This document shows, piece by piece, positions 46,551 to 58,079 of a stretch of DNA of 64,000 bases. Within the stretch, counting starts at the first letter, position 1. Every line of letters starts with the position of its first letter. A program made the translations under genes and the position numbers. Source of the stretch: Apostichopus parvimensis (lineage: Eukaryota; Echinodermata; Holothuroidea; Aspidochirotida; Stichopodidae). The stretch lies in assembly GCA_000934455.1 (NCBI GenBank), contig KN882225.1, forward strand, positions 520,910-584,909, read 5' to 3'. The notes below the pieces were generated by a model, which was not told where the DNA came from, searched no databases, and was given only the letters and a program-made list of their open reading frames with translations.

Positions 46551-47026
46551 GGGTCATTCCGTGTCAAATCACCCAAAAAAAAAGGAAATTTAAACCCCAC
46601 CCTCTTCAAATTTGCTTTGTGGGGTAACTTAAGCTGAAAAAGCTCAAATTTAAAATTTAGACCCCGTGGGACTAGCGGTTTTCGCGCTATGACACGCCCT
46701 TTTTCGGCGATTACGGCCGAAATGGGCGTTACCGCCAATGTTCAAATGACCATATCCCAGTAACCGGTGGGCCAAACCTGTTGATATTGGTGTCTTTGGA
46801 AAGGTAATTGCATAAGCAATCCACATCTGCCAATATTCATCGTGTAGGAGCAATCTGAAGTTTCATGACCTTTTTAACTTCACTTGGACCTTTAATTTGA
46901 CCTTGTGGATCATGTGATCTGGAGATGAACTTCGGTGAATAATATACCCCCACATGTTTTCCACATGATATAAAAAAATTAGAGATATATTATTTCTTAT
47001 TTGCTTTCCAGCTCTTCTCAAAGTTA
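46551..47026 (+). repeat. Left terminal inverted repeat
   Basis: Shares in reverse with 50,763-51,231 the words CCACATCTGCCAATATT, GGTAATTGCATAAGCAATCC, GGATCATGTGATCTGGAGAT and CTTTCCAGCTCTTCTCAAAG. Small indels separate the arms. Confidence 0.9.
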
Positions 47027-47973
47027 GCATACTTGCAAAAATCTGATATTTCTATGACAAAAATGTAGTGTATGGCTTAATGTGCTCCTCATTCCAATAT
47101 GTAACATGTTTGTTAAAATATCTTGATTTTTTTGGTGAAGCAGTGGCAACACTGGCTATTAATAAACTCAAATATACACATGGGAGCAATAACATCTGCA
47201 ACTGATTGGCTGTACTGAAACTTCTTCAGGTGATTGATGTATTAGATCAACTTTGTTTGATTGTTGAACTTGGGTCATGAAATCACAACCAGGGTGTTGG
47301 CTTGATTTATTTACAACTGGACATTATAGGATGGCAGGTTACTGATTGTGGCGTTGTGAAAGGTACTTGATACACTGGATAAATAACATACAAGGTGGGG
47401 GAGGAGAATACTTTAGATGTGATGACCAAACATTACACTCTGCCATGTGCTGGTGAGCAGATTTGTACATGCCTGCCCTCATTCTAGCCCTGATTTCCAT
47501 GATATCAGCACTACACTGTAGGCTCCACTTAGCGATATAATCATCAAGGAATTCAGCATTGAAAAATGTAAGTACACTCTATATTTTATCAAAGCTGTGA
47601 TAAACCCCAGTGTTTACTATATAAATTATTGAGATTATCTACAATCAAATGTGATTTGAATTTATTAGATTTTTTGGCACTGGTTTTATATGTGGGTCAG
47701 GTGAGGGAGGGTGGGGAGCAGCGTTTCAGTACAGTAAATTTGCTGGCCCCCTTAAGTTAGATTGGAGTGGGGGTGGGGGGAACAGGCCAAAAATATTCCA
47801 GCAAGGCCAGAGAAGCCTGGTATTTTGCATTAGTTGAAATATTTTATTCAGAATGAACTTTGGATTTCTATATGAGGGTGAGATAGAAAAACAAATTATT
47901 ATTATTTTTAACAGTCAACCATAATTAACATATCACGGTAGGATCTTAATATCAGACATTTCTTATTATACAG

Positions 47974-50490
47974 GGAAACTTGCAGCTTTTATTCTGACAG
48001 TAACCTCTGTCATCAGTTACATCACACAAGGAAAACAACGGTACGAAAACTCAAGACGCAGGCTGATTTCAAGTTGTTGATGCTGCGTACAAGGCTGAAA
48101 AGAACCCATATCAAAACCATTTGTGCTCATCATGAACAAGAGCTGCTGAAAAAGTTCTCAACCATGAGAAAAAAGTGCTGCGATCCATTCAACTCTCACT
48201 GCAAACCAAGGACTAAATCTCTTTCTGTTCTAACCTTAGTGACTTTTGACAAATTGGTCAATTTCCAAGAGGCTGTTGTACCAGGAGTTAAGTTATGTTG
48301 TGCTTGTCTAATAAAGCTTAAAGGAAGGGACATGACTGATGTTGTAGTAGGGGACATGGATGACGGTGTTAATGCAGGGTACATCAGTACACCTGAGAAG
48401 GAAACTTCTTTTGTGGAAGTGGATGTTAATAATGCATTGGCCAACCTAGATGAATCACCAGTAAAAACAGCACATCTAGCCCCATCGAGTAAGAAATCTA
48501 AAGGAAAGCAAAAGTAACAATCTGCAACCAAAAAAAATGAAAAGAAAACATGAAGTAACATACAGTGTGCCACTGGAACTTACCTCAGAATCTGATGACG
48601 AAACAGACCTGAGCGAATTAAAGTTGTATCGTTTGATGATGCAGGAATCTATAGAGAAATTCAAGAACTAAAATTGTTACCCCGAGCGCGTTCAGATATT
48701 AACTTTGTCCCCTTTCACAATAGAAAGAACAATTTAGGAATTTGGCGCTTCTAACGATTTAGTCAAGAAAAGTCGTCGTGCTGTGAAAAAAAGAAAAAGG
48801 TATACTTGGACAATGTGGTAGTAATAAAGGAAAAGCCTGGTCTCCAGAACTAAAAACGGAAATTGCTACCTTCTATGAAATGGATGAAAACAGTCGTATG
48901 TGTCCTGGGATGAAAGAAACTGTCACGGTTCGAGACAGAAATGGTGATTCTGTTAAGCGTCAAAACCGTCTAGTGCTCTAAAATTTGAAGGAATTACACG
49001 CTGCTTGGAATGAATCAAACCCAGATAAGAAAGTTGGTTTTTCTACATTTGCTACCTTGAGACCAAAGTGGTGTGTTTTGGCTGCTGCCTCTGGAACACA
49101 TTCTGTTTGTGTATGCAAGTACCACCAAAACCCTAAATTGATGGTAGAAGCTTGTTTGAAGAGTGATGTACATGAACTTATCAGATACTGTGTATGTTCA
49201 GATGAACATTAATCATGCATGATGGGCCAATGCAAAGCGTGCCCAAGGCGTCAGGGACTCATTGATTACCTCAGCCAGTGCGATGATCTTAAGGATATTG
49301 AGGAGATCACTTATAAGCAGTGGATCAGCACAGATCGGACACAGTTGATATCAATTATAGAGTCAAAAGAGGATTTCATTGAGAACTTGTCAACTCAGTT
49401 GGAAAAACTGACCCGCCATAGTTATACAGCAAAGGCCCAAAGTTACTACATGAAAACACTCAAAGCATCCATGACTCCACTGGAAGAAATCATAGTGCAG
49501 GGTGATTTTGCTGAAAACTTCTCCTACGTTGTGCAAGATGAAATTGAAAGTTTTCATTGGGAAAACAAACAAGCCACCTTTCATCCATTTGTTGCCTACC
49601 AAAGAAAAGAAGATGGAACCCTACAACATCGGAATATATGTGTTGTTAGTGACTGCAAAGAACATAGTACAGTGACCGTCTTTGCTTTCTTGAAAGTGGT
49701 TATTGAACACTTAAAGAGTGAGTTTCCACAGTCCAAAAAATTCACTACTTCACTGATGGTTGTGCTGGACAAAACAAAAACAAGTACAATTTTATAAACC
49801 TCTGTCACCACCAGGAGGATTTCGGGTTAGCTGCGGAATGGAACTTCTTTGCCACATGACATGGCAAAAGTGCCTGTGACGGTATAGGAGGCAATGTCAA
49901 AAGACTTGTAACCAAGGCTAGCCTGCAGCGCCCATACAATGACCAAATTATGACATCTGAGGCAATTATGGTTTTCTGCACAGAGAACATACCTGGTATT
50001 AAGTTTTTTAATGTTACACCAGAGGATGTTACTGAATCTGCTTCAGATCTGAAAGACAGGTTTGACACAGCAAAAACTGTGAAAGGGACTCTGCAATTCC
50101 ACAAGTTTTTTTCCAGTCTCCAATTCAATGCTACATGTGTATAGATTAAGTGGTCAAGCGAGCCCTCCGGAATCAGTACATATTTGTAAGAGCAAAGAAG
50201 CAGAACCAGCACCAGAACCATCACAGCAATTGAATGTAATGGAGCAAAACTTTGTCTGCTGCATTTACGATGGCTTTCCATGGATTGGCATGGTGGAGAA
50301 AATCTCAGAGGAGTTCGGTGACTTTCATATCAATTTTATGCATCCTCATGGACCATCCGAGCAATTCAAATGGCCATTGGAACCAGATCAATGTTGGGTT
50401 ACAGAAGCCAATATTGTGTGTAAAGTCAACACTCCATCTCTGACATCATCCTCTTCCAGGAAGTACTATATCTCAGAAAATGATGCATGA
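47974..50490 (+). pseudogene. DDE-like transposase gene, zinc-binding N-term, SH3-like C-term
   Basis: Follows an acceptor (TATTATACAG). Order: Cys/His-rich N-terminus (LCHQLHHTRK, later GVKLCCACLIKL), a spacer, AAWNESNPDKKVGFSTFATL then RPKWCV (49,000-49,080), a Cys cluster (CVCKYHQNPK, SCMMGQCKACP), YKQW and a long helical stretch, and NICVVSDCKEHSTVTVF. Next is an RNase-H-like core, TDGCAGQNKNKYNFINLCHH then HGKSACDGIGGNVKRLV (49,750-49,900), and last CIYDGFPWIGMVEKI then INFMHPHGP and CWVTE (50,250-50,420), an SH3/Tudor-like fold by pattern. Three in-frame stops (near 48,980, 49,211 and 49,857) and at least one frame change near 49,740 make it inactive. Decay is mild, so the element is not very old. 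Confidence 0.65.
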
Positions 50491-50762
50491 AGAATTTCAA
50501 GAGTGTGCACAGACTGGATCATTAATGATCAATAAATTAGGCTAATGATTATTGAAAACATGAATTATGGTAATTATTTAATCTTTAGACTGAATGTTCT
50601 TTAGAATAATATTATTGCTTCTTAAAATGTTGTTACATTCATTCCCAATCAGAGTACAGCAAATCTGCATACATAACATGTATACATTTGACATGCATGC
50701 ATGCATAGTTGCATACATACATATGCATGTGCATGAGAATATCACATTTTTGTAAAGTGTGG

Positions 50763-51231
50763 CAACTTTGAGAAGAGCTGGAAAGCAAATAATATATCTC
50801 TAATTTTTTATATTATGTGCAAAACATGTGGGACTATATTTTTCACCCAAGTTCATCTCCAGATCACATGATCCAGAAGGTAAAATTAAAGGTCAAAGTG
50901 AAGTTAAAAAGGTCATCAAACTTCAAATTGCTCCTACATGATAAATATTGGCAGATTTGGATTGCTTATGCAATTACCTTTCCAAAGACACCAATATCAA
51001 CAGGTTTGGCCCATCGCTTACTGGGATATGGTCATTTGAACATTGGCGGTCACGCCCATTTCGGCCGTAATCGCCGAAAAAGGGCGTGTCATAGCGCGAA
51101 ATCCGTTAGTCCCATGGGGCCAAAACTTGAAATTTCAGCTTTTTCAGCCTAAGTTACCCCACAAACCAAATTTTAACCAATTTGAAGAGGGTAGGGTTTA
51201 ACCCATTGGGTGATTTGACAGGGAATGACCC
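50763..51231 (-). repeat. Right terminal inverted repeat
   Basis: Inverted partner of 46,551-47,026, ending GGAATGACCC at 51,231 and followed by AGCA. Confidence 0.9.
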
Positions 51232-51299
51232 AGCACTGATACGTATCCTCTCTTCTTCATGTTTTCCCTCTTCTACGAAAGCGTACAAAGGACATGGTG

Positions 51300-51590
51300 A
51301 TCAACGAGAAACAAACTCGTCAAAATGAAAAAAAATTCAGAAAAATGACGTTTTGCCGAGTTTAAGAACTTTTAAAATTATTAATCTTGCCGAGATGCAA
51401 CAAGTCGTAAAAATTTATAAAATTGACGTTTTGCCGAGATACAAGTCGTCAAAATGGACAAAATCTGAATTTGAACGTTTAGCCGAAATATAGCAAGTCG
51501 TCAAAATGGAAAAACAAATCTGAAAATTTACGTTTCGCCGAGATACAAATCGTAAAAACGACAACAATCGCAAAATTTACCTTAGCTATC
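51300..51590 (+). repeat. Degenerate ~60-bp tandem repeat (TTGCCGAGATACAAGTCGTC)
   Basis: GACGTTTTGCCGAG, AAGTCGTCAAAATGGA and AAAATCTGAA recur four to five times. The GCCGAGAT word and style recall the 105-bp array at 11.6 kb, without real alignment. Confidence 0.55.
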
Positions 51591-51621
51591 TTGCAACCCT
51601 GGTTCAACTCATGTCGATATC

Positions 51622-51777
51622 ATGTCTAACGAGAATGTAAATTGCCAGGATATCGATCCAGCCGATATCGATAACAAGAAGAAAGTCGATGTAATTGTTG
51701 CTTATGCAAACAATGGAAGGAAACTCTCCTTGCCAGTCGGTTCTAGCCGGGGAAAAATCACGGAGAAAGTGAGAGAG
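51622..51777 (+). CDS. First coding exon of an unidentified gene
   Basis: An ATG opens 52 codons (phase 0) ending at a GAG|GTAAAT donor. Residues include MSNENVNCQDIDPADIDNKK then KVDVIVAYANNGRKLSLPVG and KITEKVRE. Composition and the in-phase donor look like real coding DNA, and the exon lies in otherwise non-coding sequence. The hydrophilic start followed by a beta-strand-like VDVIVAY..GRKLSLPVG recalls a small ubiquitin-like/PB1-style fold, but no family is recognised. The next exon was not found; a 4.25-kb element begins 350 bp downstream. Confidence 0.5.
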
Positions 51778-52184
51778 GTAAATGAACAGGCCTAGGTCCC
51801 CTAACGTTAGGCCTAGGGCCTACTAGTAGGCTTTATTACTAACGTTAGTCTTTGAACATGACATTGATTCTGTTGGGCTTCACATAATTATCTCCATACC
51901 AACGTCCTTGGCCGAACTACACAAAATAGTGTAGGACTACAGGCTAGAAAACTAAGCTGGTAAACAGAGCAAATACAGTAGTTCATATCAATCAAAACAA
52001 TTGTTATTGTTTGGCTGAAGAGAACTGACTGTGCACTGTGGTATGGAGGTCTATGAAACATACCGTAATACCCGGCCCGGTGCACGTAATGTGTACTACG
52101 CTAGAGGTCATCCAGCCCAATATGTCCCTTACCAAAAAAACCACAACAAATACCCACATGAATTTCCCCACGTGGGCAAAGAGT

Positions 52185-52545
52185 AGAATCCTATGGGATT
52201 TTGGCACGTGGGAAATGAAGTAAAACCCACGACATACATGTGGGAAATAAAATTATGTGGGTTTCCAAATAATGTGGGAAACAAACTGTGGGTTTTCAAT
52301 TGACGTGGGAAATGAGTCCTGTGGGTTTTCAATTGACATGTGGGAAATGAATCCTGTGGGTTTTTAAATGACGTGGGAAACTTATCCTGTGGGTTTTTAA
52401 ATGACGTGGGAAACTTATCCTGTGGGTTTTCAATTGACATGTGGGAAATGAATCCTGTGGGTTTTCAAATGATGTGGGGAACAAATCCTGTGGGTTTATC
52501 AATTGAAATGTGGGAAATGGAATCCTGCAGATTTTAAGATCACAT
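52185..52545 (+). repeat. 35-bp minisatellite (TGTGGGTTTTCAATTGACAT)
   Basis: About nine units of CCTGTGGGTTTT, CAATTGACATG or AAATGACG, GTGGGAAAT. Encodes spurious repeats on both strands. Confidence 0.8.
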
Positions 52546-52559
52546 ACAGCAATTGATTG

Positions 52560-53755
52560 TGCTACAGTCGATATATGGTGTAGCTAAGTTAATTTGCTTT
52601 TGAACTGCTGAATAAATAATATAGTCGAGGTCAAATATGCACAGACATGTGTTAGTTACATTGCTGAATGATTTATTTCTAAGGAACAAACGAAAAACGT
52701 GTAATACGAAAGGCATTTAATTTAATATATCATTAAGATAATCGTTAAGAAAAATTTTGGCTTACTAGTAGGCCTACATATGGACCGTGACATCAAAAAG
52801 TTGTTGAATCACTATATTCATATAAAACAATAACTTTGGCTTTAAGTAAAAGTTTGGCTTACGTGGCATGGACGGAAGTTGTGGAATCAATTCCTAGAGC
52901 TGTGACACTCCCCAGTGGTTACTTGCCATAATATCACACGGCACGGATATGGTTTCCAATGAGCTATGTATGGCAGCTTATTAACCATTTAGGTTCACTA
53001 ATATCGCAATATAATTGTGATCGATACGGCTAAAGAAAGTTCATGTTCTGTAGAATGTTTTGAATCGATCAACTATGACGTGTCAACCACTGTTACGTCA
53101 CGAAAAAAGGAGAGATGAATAAACCTGGAGAACAGTTCCTTGATCTTTGAAAAATGCAATAAAATCTTCCTTTTTAGACACTATTTTTAGTTGTATTTAC
53201 GACATCATCACAGTGACCTTGGCTTTGGTCCGCTCAGCCTCTGCGATGACGTCATCATTGGTCCTAAATCACATATGTGACCGGCTACCCTCGTATTTAT
53301 CCCCTAATTGAACACACATTATATACTGTACCCACTTTCTACCAACACCTAAGTTGGGCTCCATAAAAAACCGAAAAGTTGATTTCTGACATCGTTTTTA
53401 TGGTTTCGGCGTTAATATATTGCCCGAAAGCACTCTGACCAAATCCCACAATCAAACCGTTCTCTCGTATTCGAGATCATGTTGTATCAATATGGCTGAG
53501 TGAGTGTTGGACTAATTGATGCCCGATGGAAAGTCAACTTGACAAGAACATTCTGGATACACGATTTATTATACCAAATTGGGCCCAGTGAGACCACACT
53601 AAAAGTTGATTTGAGATAAAAAATAGAATAAAAAAAGTACCTGGCGACAGGGTTTTTCAGAAGTCAGTGATGAGAATCAATTTTTTTTTTATGGAGCCAA
53701 GTATGGCTGTACAAGAAACCAATGGCAAGAAACCAAAAACAAGCCAGTAACAGTT
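52560..53755. other. No supported feature
   Basis: Mixed sequence inside the CCCTTACC element. Short frames only. Confidence 0.4.
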
Positions 53756-53759
53756 CTAA

Positions 53760-53860
53760 CTAATCTTCAATATATGCGCTCCTCTCATCCTTTACTTTTT
53801 CTGTCATCTTCATCCTGATGATTGCCTTTTTAGTGGCAGGATGCTTTTTCATTACCAGCT
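53760..53860 (-). CDS. Terminal exon, BEN-like C-terminal helix
   Basis: A good acceptor (CATTTATTTTTCAG) precedes 2 + 33 codons ending in TAG. Residues: LVMKKHPATKKAIIRMKMTE then KVKDERSAYIED. The HPxTKKAIIRMKMTEKVKD pattern resembles the final helix of BEN domains (..FPxTxRxxIxxxxNxKCxDxR) and the last exon of the gene at 59.57 kb. Upstream exons were not found; the upstream DNA is repeats. It may be an orphan exon carried by the surrounding element. Confidence 0.45.
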
Positions 53861-53899
53861 CTGAAAAATAAATGAAAATATGGATCAATTCATGCAGGG

Positions 53900-54055
53900 G
53901 TGTCGATTTGCTTTGAAAGTGTGGGGTGGGGGGGGGGGCATTTGCTTGACACGTACTTTCTAAGACACTATCAGATTCAGAGCGCCACCATTGGCGGGTT
54001 TGGCCAAAAATGCCTCCCATATTGCCGGAAATGGCACTTCCCAGGCCTGCATCTA
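53900..54055 (+). repeat. CTAAGCGGAGCG-family short repeat, diverged
   Basis: G run near 53,930, then ACTATCAGATTCAGAGCGCC, CACCATTGGCGGG and TTGCCGGAAATGGCACTTCC. Confidence 0.55.
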
Positions 54056-54085
54056 AACAATATCACATAGCCTATAGTCAGTATT

Positions 54086-54553
54086 GCGAATTTCGGACAC
54101 CTACGAATTTCGGACACCCCTAAGAAATACACGATTTCACCATGACAACCTACAGGAAGAGCCAAATTTCACCAAAAGTACAAAGCTACAGTTATTTTCT
54201 CTCCAAAATGACCCGTGTGCAAGTAAATACTTACATATTTGTCAATAAAATGACGGAGATCTATGAAGTCTGTTATAATTACTGAAAGAGCAACTGCGCC
54301 ACCAATTTTATCACCAGCGCCACACTGTGGGACTGTGTGTCCGAAAATTCGTAATACTCTAGCAAAGAAATACCAGTTCCACAATCACAAGAATCTTCTT
54401 GGAATACAACGTGAAAACAGTTTGCAGGAAAGAAAGTTTGGCCGTGTATCGTAATATAACACACTTCTCCCACCATATCAAGTATATTTTCAGGTGATTT
54501 ATACCAGAAGATTTTGTTTTGGGGTGTTTTAAGGCTTAGGTGTCCGGAATTCG
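54086..54553. mobile_element. MITE with GCGAATTTCGGACACC ends
   Basis: The left end has two copies of GAATTTCGGACACC in tandem. The right end is GGTGTCCGGAATTCG. Length ~470 bp, non-coding. Target duplication not resolved. Confidence 0.6.
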
Positions 54554-55384
54554 AAGTGTCCATGGAAATTCAAGAAATCTTTACCAAATGAGTGTAGCCT
54601 AGGCTTCAAGTAAACTATTGAGACTTAGTCCCAGCATTTGTTTGGAAATAAATTAGAAGATTATGTGCCACTGTTCAATATAGTACTATACACACATAAC
54701 ACAATGTTAATTGGTGTTAAGAATGCACAGTTTGGTGTTGAGAATGCACTGCAGTACCCAGTAGAAGCTTAGGCTACTCACTGTCATTGTACTTGTGTAC
54801 CGTAACTAAAACTAACCATAATAGTACTTAGTGCCAGTGGCCTAACAATTAACTTAGTTTTACCTCCAAGTTTAAGGAATAACAGGTAGGCCGATGATGG
54901 CGGTTAATACTTCCATTCTTCTATCGACCTTCTTGGGTGAGTTTTAGTTGAAAGTTGCTAAGAAATTTTCACAAAAATTATTTTGCAAACAGCGAGCTAG
55001 CTTCCGTTGCTATGCGGTTTCGAAATTGAATATGGTCTTGAAGTCAAAGGTCAACTTAAACCTCGTACAAAATGTGATAATTAAAAATGGAGAAAATTGT
55101 CTTAGGCCTCCCAATTTGAGAGTTTCGTGTCACTGAAAATTGTAAATACAATAAATTTATATTACAAAATTTAAATAACAATAAATAAGAAAGGATTGAA
55201 TCATAATATAATTTATACATTAATTATTGTTATCTTGATTTGGCAATATGCCTCTTACTTTCATAGACTATGAATCACTGATCTAAATATAGATGCGAGC
55301 TCGTCTCAATCACATCAAAATATTGCAGGTGTATGCTACGTATTAAATGATATACAACGGACGTCTCTATGTTCCGACAATACC

Positions 55385-55745
55385 AAATAATTTTGGACCT
55401 ATAATTTTTTGGACCAACATTTTTCGGACCAAAATTTGTTTGGACCAACATGTTTAAGGACCCATTTTTTTCGGACCAACATGTTTAAGGACCAAATTTT
55501 TCGGACCAAAATCTTTTGAACCAACATGATTTCGGACCAACAATTTTTCGGAGCCAATTTTTTGGGGACTTAACTTTTTTGGGCCCAAATTTTTCGGACC
55601 GACTTTTTTTTGGACTAACATGTTTACAGACCAATTTTTCGGACCAAAATTTTTTACACCAACATGATTTCGGACCAACAATTTTTCGGACCGCCTTTTT
55701 TTGGGGACTCAATTTTGGTCCTAAAAAATTCGGTTCCGAAAGTAG
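55385..55745 (+). repeat. TTTTTCGGACCAACATG short-unit array
   Basis: Units of 16-20 bp (TTTTTCGGACCAA, CATGTTTAAGGACC, CATGATTTCGGACC). They create Lys/Pro/Gly-rich frames that are not genes. Confidence 0.85.
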
Positions 55746-55884
55746 AAATACCTATTGATAAAAATCAAGTCTGTCAAAAGTCTCAGTACTGCATGTAATT
55801 CATAAAGCCACAAGGATCTATGTAAAATTCTACTTAATAATATATTAGATAAACAATAAAGAATTTTCCCCAAAAAATCCAAAA

Positions 55885-56340
55885 CCCACAATAATTTTGT
55901 ATTACCTGAGGTAAACCCACATGAATATTTAAAAAATCGACACAAACTGCAAAATCATATGGGATTTGTAAAAAACCCACATGAGTGTGCTGAAAATCAC
56001 ATGTAAAACTTTAAATCCCACATGGTTCGATCAAATTCATGTGGGATTTATGATAACCCACATGAATATTCCAGGAAATCCCACATCAAAATTAATGTGG
56101 GATTTGTAAAAAAAAACACATCAATTTCGGGTAAATCCAACATAATCTTGCAATCCTATAGGAATATAAAAAAATTATGTGGGATTTGTAGAAAAAAACC
56201 GAAAAAATTTTCATGAAAATCCCACATAAATTTAAAAGTAATGTGGGATTTGTAAATAACCCACAGGAATTTTCCTGAAAACCCCACATACACTTGAAAA
56301 TCCCACAGGATTTTGCTTATTCCTATAGGAAATGGCCGAT
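55885..56340 (-). repeat. CCCACATGAAT / ATGTGGGATTT minisatellite
   Basis: Irregular units with AATCCCACAT, AACCCACATGAAT and ATGTGGGATTTGTAAA. This is the counterpart of 52,185-52,545 at the other end of the element. Confidence 0.7.
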
Positions 56341-56379
56341 TTCCTATGGGTTTTATGTCGGATTTTTTGGTAAGGGGTA

Positions 56380-57030
56380 CGTTCATTATCGTTTACTGAA
56401 CTTGGGCTGGAGAGCTCTATGTGGTAAATACTGCACCAAATACTAACAGAGTCGGTAAGCCTCTGAATTAGCAAGCACAACCAGACAGCTAGCACATGTA
56501 CACGTAGGATTCACAGTACAGTGTTCATATATGTTGAAGCTAGTATACCATTCAGGATTTAAATTAGTGCTAAATGCTGTGCTCGGCTGCTAGCTTCAGA
56601 ATTGATCCATTTGTGCTGCAATTCTGTGCTAGCTTCAGCTTGGTTTTTTGGGTTCAAATCTGACAAGTGGCAACCACAGAACGTCAAGTGCTCTCATTTG
56701 TCTTAAGAAAAAGGTATATTTCCATCTTTAGGTCACTGTAAATGAGTAGGGGCTTATTCTTTATATAAATTCAGTATTTTTTTTCAGTGTAGGCCTACAT
56801 GTAATAAGGGAACTGAAAAGAGATCAGCTATTACTAGGTATGAATTTGGAACAAGTTACTAGGCCTAAATCGAAACTGATTGTGCGGAGGCTTCAGCACA
56901 CAATGTTTTGGCAGATCCAAATTGCCGGCCTAGAGTTCCTTTTAGGAAGCCTCATACGTGTTAGGAAGCTTTAAACGAACGTATTACACTAGCTCGGCAG
57001 ACTAATGGCTAAGGCAAGTACATTGTGTTG
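56380..57030. other. No supported feature
   Basis: No gene, RNA or repeat boundary that I can defend. Confidence 0.4.
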
Positions 57031-57988
57031 AGGTGCCCGTTGAGTGTGCACCTACGGGTTTATTTTGTCTCAATCAGCAATATCTTACATAGAGATGCAC
57101 ATAGGCCTACCAACAAACATGTGTATGTACTATGTTAATGACTGGTCAGTCACAGTTAACTTTTTTCAACGTATCCAGCAAATGCGCAGGGAAAAATGCC
57201 ATATAGAACGCGTGCTTTTTGATCCCAAATGCACAATGTAGCAAACAAAACATGATAGACTTGATATATAATGCAAAACAGTATCATAAGGTGTTGTCAA
57301 TTGCGCACTTCTTCAATTTGCACACTAACACATAGAATTGGGTGCCCGTAAAGTACGCACCTAAGCCTTTTTTCAGCACAAATTTCGGAAAAATCCCTTT
57401 AAAAAAAGAGATTTTTGTCGGAACTACATATCGCATCGTAAATTTGCCATATTTCTCGCATCTGTTCATTGTCCTGTTTGAGTATGATATCGTATTGTAG
57501 GTAAAACAATATCGGTTCTGAAAATAATTTACACTCTAGGTTGAAGCAACGTTTTGATAATTTTCAACAAATAATGTTTTACATTTTTAGGTGTGCAAAT
57601 TGAGGATGTACCATGTTACTGGTAATGGGATTTGCAATTTTCCCTTTAGTTTAACTTGGACGTGTTAAATGATCATGAGAACCTTGACCTGACCTTTTCA
57701 GTAAATAACAACAGGAAGTCAGCAACTGTAATAAATTGCAGTAAATTGTTGTTACTTTGTAGCTAAGTTGCAAAAAGACACAAGTTGGATTTCAATAAAA
57801 TGGTAAAATTGGAGTTATTTTGTTCAGAAACATGTCGGTAATGTATAATCCAGAATTGTTGTATCAATTTGACATTCTTGTTATGAAAATAAAGAGAAAT
57901 GCACAATGCCTATTTTGTTTATGTTGCAATACAAATACGTTGCTACGGTGATAAATAACATTAGCCTAGGTGCGCACTCGATGGGTGC
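57031..57988. mobile_element. ~960-bp TIR element with nested GTGCCCGT-type ends
   Basis: The left end is GGTGCCCGTTGAGTGTGCAC. The right end, reverse complemented, is GCACCCATCGAGTGCGCACC. Inside, GGTGCCCGTAAAGTACGCAC at 57,341 and an inverted AGGTGTGCAAATTGAGGATG at 57,590 look like a second pair of ends of the same family. Confidence 0.5.
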
Positions 57989-58079
57989 TGGAATATATAG
58001 TATATGTATTGTACTTAGTACTAGTGGGTTGTCATTATAGCCTGACTTAGGCTAGCCCTTGCTAGGTCTCTTGGCTCCA

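Larger units (their letters stand above)
46551..51231 (+). mobile_element. 4.68-kb DNA transposon with ~470-bp TIRs
   Basis: Both ends start GGGTCATTCC(G/C)TGTCAAATCACCC and are inverted copies over about 470 bp. They are flanked by a 4-bp AGCA duplication. One plus-strand transposase-like gene fills the interior. Long TIRs, a GGG terminus and a 4-bp duplication recall Sola-type transposons, but the superfamily is not certain. The gene is broken, so this copy is not autonomous. It interrupts the minus-strand Crypton-like gene and is therefore younger than it. Confidence 0.8.
52126..56376. mobile_element. 4.25-kb element with CCCTTACCAAAAAA ends
   Basis: The left end is CCCTTACCAAAAAAACC. The right end, reverse complemented, is CCCTTACCAAAAAATCC. 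Both sides continue into minisatellites of CCCACATG / ATGTGGG words. The interior holds a terminal BEN-like exon, a TIR MITE, a SINE-like copy and a TTTTTCGGACC array. No transposase is recognised. The target duplication is unclear. It could be one large non-autonomous element or two related elements in inverted orientation. Confidence 0.55.

Noticed and set aside
48590-48620. Second CTGATGA...GAAAC word suggesting another hammerhead
   Set aside because: Only one base separates CTGATGA from GAAAC, leaving no stem II, and it lies in transposase coding sequence.
52129-52440. 103-aa minus-strand frame with repeated NPQDKFPTSFK units
   Set aside because: It translates a 35-bp minisatellite.
55454-55758. 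Frames with repeated GPKN or NFSDQ-like units
   Set aside because: Product of the TTTTTCGGACC array, which is open in several frames on both strands.
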